Source: Bacillota bacterium
Lineage (GTDB): Bacteria > Bacillota > Clostridia > Lachnospirales > Lachnospiraceae
Assembly: GCA_023415055.1 (NCBI GenBank)
Contig: JAEZLZ010000144.1
Span: 1-64,000 of the forward strand
Reading direction: 5' to 3'
DNA length: 64,000 nucleotides
Positions 25,611-35,206 of this stretch are shown one piece after another. The notes beneath the pieces are model-generated. The model was not told the DNA's origin. It ran no database searches and was given only the letters and a program-made list of their open reading frames with translations. Position 1 is the stretch's first letter. Every line of letters begins with the position of its first letter. A program made the translations under genes and the position numbers.

Positions 25611-27323
25611 ATGACAGCGGAGGAGAGACAAAGGATCACGAGTAATGAATATGCTGACTTTATTGTGGAATATGCTCTGAATCCCAGATTGTTGGAACAA
25701 TTTCCGAATGGAACGGTTCATGTCATGAATAACCGAATTGCAGTCGTGTACGTGCCTGCCTCACAGCTGAATGGGCGGACGGTCAGTCTCTTTGGATACT
25801 CCGTTCTTCCGTCCTGTTATGGTCTAAACAGTGAAATCAGTCTGGAAGCATCGGGTGTAACCAGACTTCGCCGTACTCCTATTTTTAACCTTCGTGGAAG
25901 TGGGGTGTTGGTGGGACTGATTGATACAGGAATTGATTATACAAACCCGGTCTTTCTTCATAGTGACGGAACGACAAAAATTATGGCACTTTGGGATCAA
26001 ACAATTGAAAGTGATCAATTCCCTGCAAATACTCAATTTGGTACCGAGTATACCTCCGATATAATTAACCAAGCATTAAAAAGTGCGGATCCCCACTCGA
26101 TTGTTCCTAGTGTCGATGAGAATGGTCACGGTACGATGTTAGCGGGGATAGCGGCCGGATCGGAGCAGCAAGCAGAGAACTTTAGCGGTGTAGTCCCGGA
26201 TTCGGATCTGGTGGTTGTGAAGTTAAAGCCGATGAAACAGATCTTCCGGGAGTTTTATATTATTCCTGAGGGTGTAGCCGCATATCAGGAAAATGATATT
26301 ATGTGGGGCGTCCAATATGTCATCCAAGTGGCCAGAAGGCTGCAGCGGCCACTTGCCCTTTGTATTGGGTTAGGCTCTTCCCAGGGCTCTCACGACGGAA
26401 GAGGTGCATTGAGCTTACAGCTTTCCGTGGGTGGGGACTTTTCGGGTGTTGTTGTTAATATCGCCGCAGGTAATGAAGGAAATATGCGAAGACACTTCTT
26501 TGCCAGGGTAGATGCGCAGGTAGGCTACAGTACCGTTGAGCTGAATGTCGGGGATACGGAGCAGGGCTTTACGATGGAGTTGTGGGGGGAGGCACCGAAT
26601 ACTTATTCCATCGATATCCTGTCACCGGCCGGAGAATATATTCCCCGTATTACAGAGAGTTTGAATGTAAGCAGGGAGATTAGTTTTGTATTCGAACGTA
26701 CGAGGATCTTCATAGATTATAAGTTGATTGAATCCTCAACCGGAGATCAGCTTATACTGATGCGTTTTATTAACCCAACACCTGGTATCTGGAGATTTCA
26801 GGTTTACACGAGGGGGAATCTGGAGGGAAGCTTCCATATCTGGCTTCCCATGAATAACTTCATTACGGAGAATACCTATTTTGTACAATCGGATCCATAC
26901 ACGACGATAACTTCACCGGGGAATGCAATCGTACCGATTACCATCACAGCATATAATCCGCTGAATAATAATCTATATCAAAGAGCGAGCAGGGGATACA
27001 GCAGAACAGGGACGGTTAAACCGGAACTTGCAGCACCCGGAGTAAATATCCTGGCGCCAACACCGGAGCATACCTTTACACAGATTACCGGCAGCGGAGC
27101 GGCTGCGGCCCATGCCACCGGGATTACTGCGATTCTACTGGAGTGGGGAATCGTCAGGAAAAACTACCCCGGTATTGATTCCGTAGAGGTGAAGAAATTT
27201 TTGATTCGCGGTGCCAGCCGAGTACCCACACAGACCTATCCCAACCGGGATTGGGGCTACGGTATCATCGATATCTATAATGTATTTGATATATTAAGAG
27301 CTGATATACAGCGAGGACAATAA
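25611..27323 (+). CDS. Csp-like subtilisin paralogue with catalytic Ser replaced
   Basis: A 570-residue paralogue of the preceding protease, colinear along its whole length with no gaps at the triad. Asp105 (VGLIDTGIDY) and His173 (GHGTMLAG) are kept, but the nucleophile position reads TGSGAAAAHATG: residue 496 is Gly (codon gga at 27096-27098) and residue 495 is Ser. It is thus probably a pseudoprotease. In Clostridioides difficile the germination regulator CspC is a catalytically dead Csp that also has Gly at the nucleophile position, but there His is lost too. The RBS ggaggtgagagg precedes the ATG. Confidence 0.85.
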   Translation: MTAEERQRITSNEYADFIVEYALNPRLLEQFPNGTVHVMNNRIAVVYVPASQLNGRTVSLFGYSVLPSCYGLNSEISLEASGVTRLRRTPIFNLRGSGVLVGLIDTGIDYTNPVFLHSDGTTKIMALWDQTIESDQFPANTQFGTEYTSDIINQALKSADPHSIVPSVDENGHGTMLAGIAAGSEQQAENFSGVVPDSDLVVVKLKPMKQIFREFYIIPEGVAAYQENDIMWGVQYVIQVARRLQRPLALCIGLGSSQGSHDGRGALSLQLSVGGDFSGVVVNIAAGNEGNMRRHFFARVDAQVGYSTVELNVGDTEQGFTMELWGEAPNTYSIDILSPAGEYIPRITESLNVSREISFVFERTRIFIDYKLIESSTGDQLILMRFINPTPGIWRFQVYTRGNLEGSFHIWLPMNNFITENTYFVQSDPYTTITSPGNAIVPITITAYNPLNNNLYQRASRGYSRTGTVKPELAAPGVNILAPTPEHTFTQITGSGAAAAHATGITAILLEWGIVRKNYPGIDSVEVKKFLIRGASRVPTQTYPNRDWGYGIIDIYNVFDILRADIQRGQ

Positions 27324-27417
27324 AATCCGGATGACTCTGTTTTGACAAATATCTATGTTTTAATAAGGTAGAAGGATAAAAATAGGAATGTGTTTCGTAT
27401 ACATAAGGAGCAGATGT

Positions 27418-28731
27418 ATGAGATACCTTGCTGAGAAAGCAAAAACAGAAGCATCAAAGTCAAATCAAAGGCACAGGCAAAGAGTACAGATAAGGTATAA
27501 GGGGAGAAGGTTCGCAGCTTTTTTCTTTATTTTCCTTATTTTCGTTGTATGTGCTTTCCTTAGCGGAGCAAACACCGGGACCCAAGCGGCCGAGTTGGTC
27601 AGTCAGGTCACCTATACGATCAAGGCAACAAGTGCACCTTATAATAACAATTATAGTAAGCTGTCTACCTATAACAGCAAGACAAAACAATACTATCTGC
27701 TGCGTTCCTATTTGGAGCGTTTAGAGAAGAAGGGCGGAGGCACTTTAATACTCAAGAAGGGTACCTATACCATAACCAATACTTTATATGTTCCGTCGAA
27801 GGTTACAATTATCCTTCGGGATGGGGTGATTCTGCAAAAAGGAAATGATACCGGTACGAGTAAGTTTAGTGCTTCAAAATCCATGTTTCAGCTTGCGGCA
27901 CCCTCCAGATCGAAGACGATAGGCGGATATTCCAACTATGACGGGGAGAAGGAGATCCGTTTTCTTGGTGAGGGCAAGGCGGTTATTGATATGAATTATG
28001 TAAGCGGAGCGATCGGAATCATTTTCGCACATAATTCTGAGGTTACGGTCAGTGGGATTACCTTTACCAATATGCAGAGCGGTCATTTTATCGAACTGGA
28101 TGCCTCTAAATCGGTTATGATAGAGAACAATACCTTTGCAGGACATAAGCCCTCAGAGACTGGAATAAAGGAGGCTATCAACCTCGATACACCGGATATC
28201 AGTACAGGAGGTCTTCATGTTGGTTGGACTAGCTATGACTGTACCCCAAATCTTGATATCGTAATACGTAACAATTCCTTCCGTGACCTGGAGCGGGCAA
28301 TTGGTACCCATAAATACAGCGGCGGAAAATATCATGAGAATATTCAGATTATAAATAATACAATTGAAGCTACCGATTCCGATGCGATTCGGATTCTGAA
28401 CTGGAGAACGCCGACGATTGCAGGCAATACTATACGAAACGTTAATTCAGGGAAGGGAACGGAACGGGCTATCTTAGCCAGCGGAGTAATTCATCCGGTA
28501 ATCAGGGAAAATATCTTTATCAATTGTGCCCGGTCAATTCAGCTGATGCCGTGGAAAAATTCCGGTCCGGGCAGTGAGTATGACATTACATATAATGAAA
28601 TCGATGCCACAGATTTAAGCCTGATGCTGAAGAATAATCTGGAGGAAGTGGGAGAGCCTTTTATCCGGGTGAATCAGGTCTATAATGTATTTGCATCAAA
28701 TACCCTAAAGTATTATTATTCAGCCAAATAG
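27418..28731 (+). CDS. Secreted right-handed beta-helix protein
   Basis: A 437-residue protein starting at 27418 after RBS aaggag. A ~32-residue basic N-terminus and a hydrophobic helix (about 33-51) give a signal peptide or anchor. The remainder is a pectate-lyase-like parallel beta-helix with repeated N-N-T/S-F/I turns: IENNTFAG, IRNNSFRD, INNTIEA, AGNTIRN and RENIFIN. The early GGGTLILKKGTYTITNTLYVPSKV matches the start of pectate-lyase superfamily folds. It may be a polysaccharide lyase or hydrolase or a structural surface protein; no catalytic Asp/Lys set can be assigned. It follows the Csp pair but is separated by 94 nt. Confidence 0.8.
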   Translation: MRYLAEKAKTEASKSNQRHRQRVQIRYKGRRFAAFFFIFLIFVVCAFLSGANTGTQAAELVSQVTYTIKATSAPYNNNYSKLSTYNSKTKQYYLLRSYLERLEKKGGGTLILKKGTYTITNTLYVPSKVTIILRDGVILQKGNDTGTSKFSASKSMFQLAAPSRSKTIGGYSNYDGEKEIRFLGEGKAVIDMNYVSGAIGIIFAHNSEVTVSGITFTNMQSGHFIELDASKSVMIENNTFAGHKPSETGIKEAINLDTPDISTGGLHVGWTSYDCTPNLDIVIRNNSFRDLERAIGTHKYSGGKYHENIQIINNTIEATDSDAIRILNWRTPTIAGNTIRNVNSGKGTERAILASGVIHPVIRENIFINCARSIQLMPWKNSGPGSEYDITYNEIDATDLSLMLKNNLEEVGEPFIRVNQVYNVFASNTLKYYYSAK

Positions 28732-28869
28732 CGGCTTCTTGAGGTACGATTAAAAAAAGATTAAAGTTTGAAGTTTTTTATTGAAGTTCCTCGTTATATA
28801 CAGTATGATGGTTGCGTAAACACAGCCAAATATAGCCAAAATAGCTTAATAATTGGGAGGAATTAAAAA

Positions 28870-29586
28870 ATGAGAAACAAACTTTCAAATGTTTTGTGGG
28901 GGTTATTTTTTATCTTAATCGGTGTCGGCATCGCCGGCAATGTTATGAATATCTGGGATTTTGAACTATTCTTTGACGGATGGTGGACATTACTGATAAT
29001 TATTCCCTGCTTTATCAGCATGATTCAAACCAGATTTTCCACAGGCTCCACAATCGGATTTATTATTGGTGTCCTATTACTTATGAACTATCAGCTGGAT
29101 TTTCATTTTAACATCTGGCAGCTTATTATACCGATCATCCTGGTATTCATCGGTATCCGTCTTATGTTCCAGGGAACATTTCGAAAAAGGATAAACTACA
29201 ATCAGACCTATAATTACAGCAGTGATTCAAACGGTAATTCTACCGGTACCAATTATACCAATGCGAATAAATCGGAATATAGTGCCATATTCAGCAGTAA
29301 CCATGTTCATATTACAGAGCAGTTTTTCGGAACCAGCTTAAGCAGCGCCTTCGGAGCTATCGTTCTTGACTTAAGAGATGCTCAAATAACCGGCGATGTC
29401 GTGATCAATGCTTCTGCCATTTTCGGAGGAATTGATATCTTCCTGCCGAATACCGTGAAGGTGAAGATTAATAATGTTCCGGTTTTCGGAGGGGTAAGCA
29501 ATAAGCATATGCAGTCTATGGATCCTGCGGCACCAACTGTTTATATTGATTCAACCTGTATGTTTGGAGGTATTGATATTAAATGA
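28870..29586 (+). CDS. LiaF-like membrane protein
   Basis: A 238-residue protein. Four short transmembrane helices fill the first ~105 residues in the LiaI/LiaF-type module (LWGLFFILIGVGIAGN, WWTLLIIIPCF, and more). A Tyr/Asn/Ser-rich linker (~115-145) leads to a C-terminal beta domain resembling the LiaF C-terminus (FGAIVLDLRDAQI, ASAIFGGIDIFLP). LiaF proteins modulate cell-envelope stress two-component systems; no liaRS genes are adjacent. The stop overlaps the next start in ATGA (29583-29586), indicating translational coupling. Confidence 0.82.
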   Translation: MRNKLSNVLWGLFFILIGVGIAGNVMNIWDFELFFDGWWTLLIIIPCFISMIQTRFSTGSTIGFIIGVLLLMNYQLDFHFNIWQLIIPIILVFIGIRLMFQGTFRKRINYNQTYNYSSDSNGNSTGTNYTNANKSEYSAIFSSNHVHITEQFFGTSLSSAFGAIVLDLRDAQITGDVVINASAIFGGIDIFLPNTVKVKINNVPVFGGVSNKHMQSMDPAAPTVYIDSTCMFGGIDIK

Positions 29587-30458
29587 ACAGCTTGCAGCGA
29601 GTAATAAAATATTGTGCGATCGGATTCGCAATTTTGTTAGCGATCGGAATCATTACTTTTATGGTAAATATAGTATATGGTATTGTAACCTTTTCCTCCG
29701 GTGGAGGTTTACATTCATTCAAAAGAATTCGTAACTCGGAAAACCAGGAAATTAAAACCGTTAATTTTGATGAGACCTTTACCGGAGTTACCGGACTGGA
29801 CATTGATAACTCTACTGGGAATCTAAAAATTGTGGAGGGTGATACCTTCCGCGTTGAAGGAATCGACGTATTTGAAGGCTTTAACGCAGAGGTTGACGGT
29901 AATGGTACGTTGATGGTAAGTGATAATGAATCCGGTTTCCATTTCTTTGGCATTGACTTCAATGGTTTCAACAGTCCCAATTCCAAAATTACGGTTTATG
30001 TACCGGCGGATTTTGTAGCAGATGAGGTCAGAATCGAGACCGGAGCAGGTGCGGTTACTCTGGAGAGTTTGTCTGCGGATTATCTATATATCAGTGCGGG
30101 AGCGGGTAATATTAAGGGTTCCAGCCTCATAGCAGAAAAGGTGAAGTTTGAGGGAGGCGTCGGTTCCATTAATCTTGAGGATGTTAACTTTAAGAATACC
30201 AGCTTTGAATGCGGTGTCGGCAATGTATCTATCAGTGGAGTACTTCTGGAAGATAATAAATTCGATTGCGGCGTCGGTGAAGTAGATCTTGAACTATCCG
30301 GTAATGTGAATGATTATGACCTTGATATTGATTCCGGCGTCGGAACCGTGCGTGTGAACGGCAAGAAGATTGAGGAACAGGAGCATACCAACCGTTCTGC
30401 GGATAATTCAATTGAGGTAGACGGCGGCGTCGGTGGAGTTAGAATTGATATTGAATAG
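29583..30458 (+). CDS. DUF4097-type beta-repeat protein with membrane anchor
   Basis: A 291-residue protein. An N-terminal helix (~11-36) anchors it, and the rest is a beta-helix-like DUF4097 domain with a recurring Gly-Val-Gly turn roughly every 17-20 residues (ETGAGAVTLES, SAGAGNIKGS, EGGVGSINLED, ECGVGNVSISG, DCGVGEVDLEL, DSGVGTVRVNG, DGGVGGVRIDI). The start overlaps the LiaF-like gene by 4 nt, so the two are made in a fixed ratio and probably act together at the envelope. The specific role is unknown. Confidence 0.82.
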   Translation: MNSLQRVIKYCAIGFAILLAIGIITFMVNIVYGIVTFSSGGGLHSFKRIRNSENQEIKTVNFDETFTGVTGLDIDNSTGNLKIVEGDTFRVEGIDVFEGFNAEVDGNGTLMVSDNESGFHFFGIDFNGFNSPNSKITVYVPADFVADEVRIETGAGAVTLESLSADYLYISAGAGNIKGSSLIAEKVKFEGGVGSINLEDVNFKNTSFECGVGNVSISGVLLEDNKFDCGVGEVDLELSGNVNDYDLDIDSGVGTVRVNGKKIEEQEHTNRSADNSIEVDGGVGGVRIDIE

Positions 30459-30515
30459 CTAAAAGTAGTTGCAATCTCTGTATACAAATATTAAAATTAA
30501 GATAGAATAATAATG

Positions 30516-30551
30516 GGGACGTTAATAGTACAAATAATAACGTCCCTCTTT
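30516..30551 (+). terminator. Terminator after the LiaF-like/DUF4097 pair
   Basis: GGGACGTTA / TAACGTCCC around an AT loop, followed by TCTTT. Confidence 0.8.
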
Positions 30552-30594
30552 GACTGATTATGCTTATATTTTAATATACCATAAGGAGATTGCA

Positions 30595-31905
30595 ATGAAC
30601 AAAAAGAGTTTGCTGGGGCTATTATTATTCGCGTGTGTGGTAACGGCAGGGTTATTTGCCGGAGCTAATTACTTTATCAGCTTAGAAAGCAGTTCGTATT
30701 CGCAGCAGGAGGAAAAAGCTGATATTACAAAGGATGTAAAAGGGCAGGATACTCCAGGAGACGATACCGAAGAGACTACGATTGCGAAAGCGGATACCGG
30801 CAAGACGGATCAGGGACAAAAACTTGTTCAAGAGGCAGATACCAAGCAGGGAGCAGATGCTGCAACCGAGGAGCCCTGGCTTAGTACCAATCCCAGCGAC
30901 CAGGGAGAGAATAACACGGCAAATACTGAGCCGGTACCTACTACTACAGTGGGGAGAGAGCAGGGAGAAGAGAATTCGGAGGACACCTTCAGTACTTCTG
31001 TACCTGCAGATGAAGCACCGACACTGATTACTGACAGTAAAAGTGTGGATTATATGTCCTATATACCGGAGATTACGATGGACAGTGAGCTGGAGGGAGC
31101 CTTAGATATTGAGAACCCCAGCATTGACATAGATGCGAAAGCAGCAATCTTATTTGACGCAGATACGAAGGAGATCCTCTATTATAAAGATGCCCTGCAG
31201 GCAGTATTTCCTGCCAGTACGGCAAAGCTATTAACTTCCCTTGTTGCACTGGATTGGTGTACAGAAGAGGATGAGGTGACCATCGGAGATGAGATAACGA
31301 TGATTGGCTCCGGCTCTACAACGGCTTATCTGAGACAGGGGCAGGTACTTACGATCCGCAATCTTTTATGTGGGATGCTGCTTCCCTCCGGCAACGATGC
31401 TGCATATGCAATTGCTGCTTATGTTGGAAGGAAATCTCTGAAGAATGAGGAGGCAACAAAGGAAGAAGCGGTGGTTGAGTTTACCCGGCTTATGAATCGG
31501 AAGGCGAGAACTCTTGGGGTTAAGAATAGTTGTTTCAAGTCACCGGATGGTTACGATGCCATTGGTCAGTACACCACAGCTTACGACATGGGTTTGATCG
31601 GAGTGGCGGCGGCTAATAATGAGACAATTGTAGAAGTATGTGATCAAGCCGATTCCCGCAATATATTTCCGAGCGGAGAGGATGTTACCTGGTACAGTAC
31701 TAACAAGCTGATCAAACGGGGCTATGCGCAATATTATTCCAAGGCCATTGGTCTTAAGACCGGTACCAGCACTATGGCAGGAAAATGTCTGATCGCAGCA
31801 GCAGAAGAGGACGGCCGTAAGGTGGTCTGTGCGATTATGGATTCCAGCTCCTCGGGAAGATGGGATGATGCGATCACACTTTTAAAGTACGGACTAAATA
31901 ATTAA
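30595..31905 (+). CDS. D-alanyl-D-alanine carboxypeptidase (S11, DacF/DacA-like)
   Basis: A low-molecular-weight penicillin-binding protein that trims the terminal D-Ala of peptidoglycan stem peptides. The start at 30595 (MNKKSLLG) has RBS aaggag and begins a signal anchor (~4-22). A ~150-residue Glu/Asp/Thr/Gln-rich linker follows, then the S11 domain with all three motifs: SxxK at S208-K211 (ASTAK), SGN at 265-267 and KTG at 388-390. The usual C-terminal PBP5 beta domain is missing, since the protein ends soon after KTG, so the anchor is N-terminal instead of a C-terminal amphipathic helix. Confidence 0.9.
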   Translation: MNKKSLLGLLLFACVVTAGLFAGANYFISLESSSYSQQEEKADITKDVKGQDTPGDDTEETTIAKADTGKTDQGQKLVQEADTKQGADAATEEPWLSTNPSDQGENNTANTEPVPTTTVGREQGEENSEDTFSTSVPADEAPTLITDSKSVDYMSYIPEITMDSELEGALDIENPSIDIDAKAAILFDADTKEILYYKDALQAVFPASTAKLLTSLVALDWCTEEDEVTIGDEITMIGSGSTTAYLRQGQVLTIRNLLCGMLLPSGNDAAYAIAAYVGRKSLKNEEATKEEAVVEFTRLMNRKARTLGVKNSCFKSPDGYDAIGQYTTAYDMGLIGVAAANNETIVEVCDQADSRNIFPSGEDVTWYSTNKLIKRGYAQYYSKAIGLKTGTSTMAGKCLIAAAEEDGRKVVCAIMDSSSSGRWDDAITLLKYGLNN

Positions 31906-31943
31906 AATAGGGCAGAGTATGCCTGATTATAGGGGGAAGATGC

Positions 31944-33059
31944 ATGGAACAGCAGGAGAAGCCAAGTGGCAGCATGAATGAGAGTATAACTAATATCGGA
32001 AATACAAACCAAGAGGATCGGTCTCCATATGAGAAGCAACCTCAGTTCATGGCTTACGAACCGCAAGGGTCCGGGCAGTATAATTATGCACACAGGAGCA
32101 TTATGAAGGTATATCCACCGGAATATGGTATGGAGGATGGAACGACCGAAATTGAACCGTCTGCACCTACCGTACGCATCCTAAGCAAGGTGGCTTTTTC
32201 TCTGTTTCTGATGGGAGTCGCAGTACTTGCGTCACAGCAGCTGATTAATCTGTTCGTTGGAAACTTATTTCCCGATATTGCTGAAGCAGATTGGTATGTT
32301 TGGGCATTGACGGCTGTCTCTATGATCGGCATCGGACTTCCGGTCTTTTACTTACTGACTAAGAAGATACCGGAACCGAAGAGGGAAGCGGTGATTAAGC
32401 TAAGACCCATTCAATTTATTGTAGTATTCTTTATTTGTACTGCGGTGATGTATATTACGAATTTCTTCAGTGTGCTTTTGACCTTTATAATTTCTTTACT
32501 TAAGGGCGGCAATTTTCTGGATCTAAATCCTTTAGCGGATGTTTTGGTTGACAGCAATCTGGTTTTTCGTATTCTGTATGCGGCTATCGCAGCCCCGATT
32601 GTGGAAGAGATCATCTTTCGTAAGCTGTTACTTAATAAGCTGCGTAGATATGGTGATTTACCGGCAATCATTCTTTCGGCGGCGGCATTCGGACTATTCC
32701 ATATGAATGTGGCTCAGATGTTTTATGCAACTGCATTGGGTATCATTTTTGCCTATGTTGCGATACGAACCAATACCATCCGATATAATATTCTATTGCA
32801 TATATTGGTGAATTCCATGGGCGTAGTCATTGCTCCTTTTGCTACACAGCAGAATATTGCATTTTCGTTAATTCTTGTAGTCTGGGTATTTACCTGTATT
32901 GCCCTTGGCCTGGTACTTTTACTATTGAATATTAAGAAAATCCAACTCTACCGATTACAGAAGCCTTTGGAGAAAAAATCACGCTATCTGCTTAATACCG
33001 GCACAATCCTGTATACGATTCTGTGTATGATAATAGTTGTAGCTCAGATCTTTGCATAA
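31944..33059 (+). CDS. CPBP family intramembrane protease, second copy
   Basis: A 371-residue protein with a ~75-residue hydrophilic Tyr/Gln/Pro-rich N-terminus, then about eight transmembrane helices. CPBP motifs: VEEIIFRKLL (Glu-Glu and Arg), FGLFHMNVAQ (His) and a late LLHILVNSMG. It lies 38 nt after the D,D-carboxypeptidase gene, with RBS gggggaa, and is probably cotranscribed. Substrate unknown; regulated proteolysis of an envelope protein is possible. The region after it holds a long hairpin. Confidence 0.85.
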   Translation: MEQQEKPSGSMNESITNIGNTNQEDRSPYEKQPQFMAYEPQGSGQYNYAHRSIMKVYPPEYGMEDGTTEIEPSAPTVRILSKVAFSLFLMGVAVLASQQLINLFVGNLFPDIAEADWYVWALTAVSMIGIGLPVFYLLTKKIPEPKREAVIKLRPIQFIVVFFICTAVMYITNFFSVLLTFIISLLKGGNFLDLNPLADVLVDSNLVFRILYAAIAAPIVEEIIFRKLLLNKLRRYGDLPAIILSAAAFGLFHMNVAQMFYATALGIIFAYVAIRTNTIRYNILLHILVNSMGVVIAPFATQQNIAFSLILVVWVFTCIALGLVLLLLNIKKIQLYRLQKPLEKKSRYLLNTGTILYTILCMIIVVAQIFA

Positions 33060-33083
33060 GAACCGATCGGGATGTACATGAAT

Positions 33084-33175
33084 AAAAAGAGTTCCTATAC
33101 CATTTGCCTGTTTCCGCTCGTAGTGCTTCTACTATGGATGGAAATGGCAGATTGTATAAGAACTCTTCTTTTTGT
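33084..33175 (+). terminator. Long hairpin terminator after the CPBP gene
   Basis: Outer arms AAGAGTTCCTATAC / GTATAAGAACTCTT (13 of 14), inner arms near GCC.GTTTCC / GGAAATGGC, then CTTTTTG. A ~90-nt stem, like the long hairpin at 19851. Confidence 0.7.
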
Positions 33176-33222
33176 TAAATACTTATAATATTTAGGGATC
33201 GTGGGTTGTGACGGTAGCAAGC

Positions 33223-33543
33223 CTATCTGATTTTTACAGCGGTCCCGGAGGCAGTAACCATCAGCATACCATTATTGGTTCCAAGTACTTCGTAATCGAT
33301 GTCTACCGCTACAACAGCGTCGGCACCCATCTGATAAGCCCGCTGTGACATCTCCTGCATCGCCTGCTCTCTTGCCCGAATCAGCTCCTCCTCATAGGTG
33401 CCGGAACGTCCGCCAAAGAAGTTTGAAAGACCTGCAGCAAAATCCTTAACAAAATCTACACCGGAGATAACCTCTCCGAAGACTACTCCAAGGTAGTCGG
33501 TAATCTGTTTTCCTTCAATAGAAGGAGTAGTAGTAATAATCAT
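33223..33543 (-). CDS. YbjQ / UPF0145 family protein
   Basis: A 106-residue protein starting at MIITTTPSIEG behind RBS aaaggaga; an upstream in-frame start is less likely. The family signature is clear: GVVFGEVISGVDFVKDF, then EELIRAREQAMQEMSQRAYQMGADAVVAVDIDYE. The fold forms pentamers and was once called a heavy-metal-binding domain, but no function is established. Monocistronic, convergent with the CPBP gene. Confidence 0.92.
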   Translation of the reverse strand: MIITTTPSIEGKQITDYLGVVFGEVISGVDFVKDFAAGLSNFFGGRSGTYEEELIRAREQAMQEMSQRAYQMGADAVVAVDIDYEVLGTNNGMLMVTASGTAVKIR

Positions 33544-33789
33544 AATTTTCTCCTTTTCTATGTTGCTTTTACCCATAATATAACTTCCGATGTTGATACT
33601 GTCAAGGGAACCAAAGTTGGTTTAATCGACTTCTAATCCTGCCCTTAGCGGAATGTAATCCGTACCGATGAGAAGGTATTAAATACAAAAGAGAAAGAAA
33701 AAAACACATGGTATTTTTTACTTAAATCTTATATGATTAGAATAGGAACAACGTAAACGATAATTTAAATATACGAAAGGAGTTTATCT

Positions 33790-34959
33790 ATGAATAACTT
33801 TACTTTTTACAGTCCTACTTATTTTGTATTCGGTAAGGACACCGAGAAGGAAGCCGGTCATTATGTGCGCCGTTTTGGAGGAACCAAGGTCCTTATCCAT
33901 TACGGCGGTGGCTCCGTCGTACGCTCCGGATTGCTGGAGCTGATCAAGGCATCCCTTACACAGGAAAAGATCAGTTATGTTGAGCTTGGCGGAGTACAGC
34001 CAAATCCCAGAAGCGGTCTTGTATATACTGGAATTGAACTCTGTAAGAAGGAGGGAGTGGACTTCATTCTGGCAGTCGGTGGAGGAAGTGCCATAGACTC
34101 AGCTAAGGCAATTGCTGCCGGTGCGGTTTATGATGGTGACTTCTGGGATTTCTACGAGGGTAAGCCGATTCTAAAGGCGCTCAAAGTGGCTACCGTTCTT
34201 ACTATTGCGGCAGCAGGAAGCGAAGGCTCCGGAGATACAGTTATCACGAAAGAGGAGGGAATGCTTAAGAGGGGTGCAGGAAGCGAATATCTTCGTCCGG
34301 TATTTTCAATCCTGAATCCGGAATTGACCCAGACCTTACCGGCATATCAGACTGCGGCTGGATCTACGGATATTATGGCTCATGTATTTGAACGATACTT
34401 CACTAACACGAAAGAGGTTGAGATCACCGACCGACTCTGTGAATCGATATTGCTTACCATGATCAAGGAGGTTCCGAGGGTAATTGCTGACCCGAATAAC
34501 TACGAAGCAAGAGCAAATATTATGTGGGCAGGAATGGTCGCTCACAACAATCTCGTTGGGGTAGGACGTGAGCAGGACTGGGCAAGCCATATGATCGAGC
34601 ATGAATTATCTGCCCTCTATGATGTAGCACATGGCGCAGGACTCGCAGTAGTATTTCCTGCCTGGATGACCTATGTGATGAAGCAGGATGTGATGCGATT
34701 TGCACAGCTTGCGGTAAGACTTTGGGGTTGTCATATGAACTTTATGAATCCGGAGGAGACTGCAAGAGAAGGTATCGAGCGATTGAAGAAGTTCCTGACC
34801 TCCATTGGAATGCCGGTCAGCTTCAAGGAGCTGGGCGCAAAGGAAGAGGATATTCCGTATATGGTGAAAACCTTGGGACTTGGTGAAACGGGTACTATCG
34901 GCGGCTTTATGAAGTTAACCAGTAAAGACGTAGAGAACATCTACCGTCTTGCATTATAA
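33790..34959 (+). CDS. Iron-containing alcohol dehydrogenase (butanol dehydrogenase-like)
   Basis: A 389-residue group III alcohol dehydrogenase that would reduce aldehydes to alcohols at the end of fermentation. The early SPTYFVFGKDTE, GGGSVVRSG, GGVQPNPR and AVGGGSAIDSAK match the BdhA/YqhD branch, which tends to prefer NADPH. Metal ligands are in STDIMAHVFERYF and in the HELSALYDVAHGAGLAVVFPAW segment with its two His. RBS aaaggag at 33776. No adjacent fermentation genes. It ends before the structured repeat at 35056. Confidence 0.92.
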   Translation: MNNFTFYSPTYFVFGKDTEKEAGHYVRRFGGTKVLIHYGGGSVVRSGLLELIKASLTQEKISYVELGGVQPNPRSGLVYTGIELCKKEGVDFILAVGGGSAIDSAKAIAAGAVYDGDFWDFYEGKPILKALKVATVLTIAAAGSEGSGDTVITKEEGMLKRGAGSEYLRPVFSILNPELTQTLPAYQTAAGSTDIMAHVFERYFTNTKEVEITDRLCESILLTMIKEVPRVIADPNNYEARANIMWAGMVAHNNLVGVGREQDWASHMIEHELSALYDVAHGAGLAVVFPAWMTYVMKQDVMRFAQLAVRLWGCHMNFMNPEETAREGIERLKKFLTSIGMPVSFKELGAKEEDIPYMVKTLGLGETGTIGGFMKLTSKDVENIYRLAL

Positions 34960-35055
34960 TAATCCATGATTAGGCATAAAAGATAGAAATTGATCCTCAT
35001 GAACCCTTTATTTTCACGAATTGCAAAGGTGTTATAAACGTTAATCAGGTATATT

Positions 35056-35163
35056 AAAACGAAGCATTGACCTACTTTGATGACGCAAACCGGCTGAAAG
35101 CGGTTGCTCTATACCGCTTGAAGGTAAGGCGAGTCCGGATGAATAGATTAATGCTTCGTTTTT
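35056..35163. repeat. Structured intergenic element, copy 1
   Basis: Outer arms AAAACGAAGCATT (35056-35068) and AATGCTTCGTTTT (35150-35162) would act as a terminator between convergent genes. The ~80-nt insert contains a core (35088-35141) that recurs at 51556-51608 with about 80 percent identity by hand alignment. Core pairs: GCGGT / ACCGC hairpin and CCGG / CCGG closing pair. Confidence 0.6.
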
Positions 35164-35206
35164 AAATCAATATCTAAAAGAGACTAAGGCACTTTGTACT
35201 GTTACT

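Noticed and set aside
35056..35163. c-di-GMP (GEMM) riboswitch
   Set aside because: A GACGCAAA-like string is present, but the other GEMM blocks are missing and the element lies between convergent gene ends.
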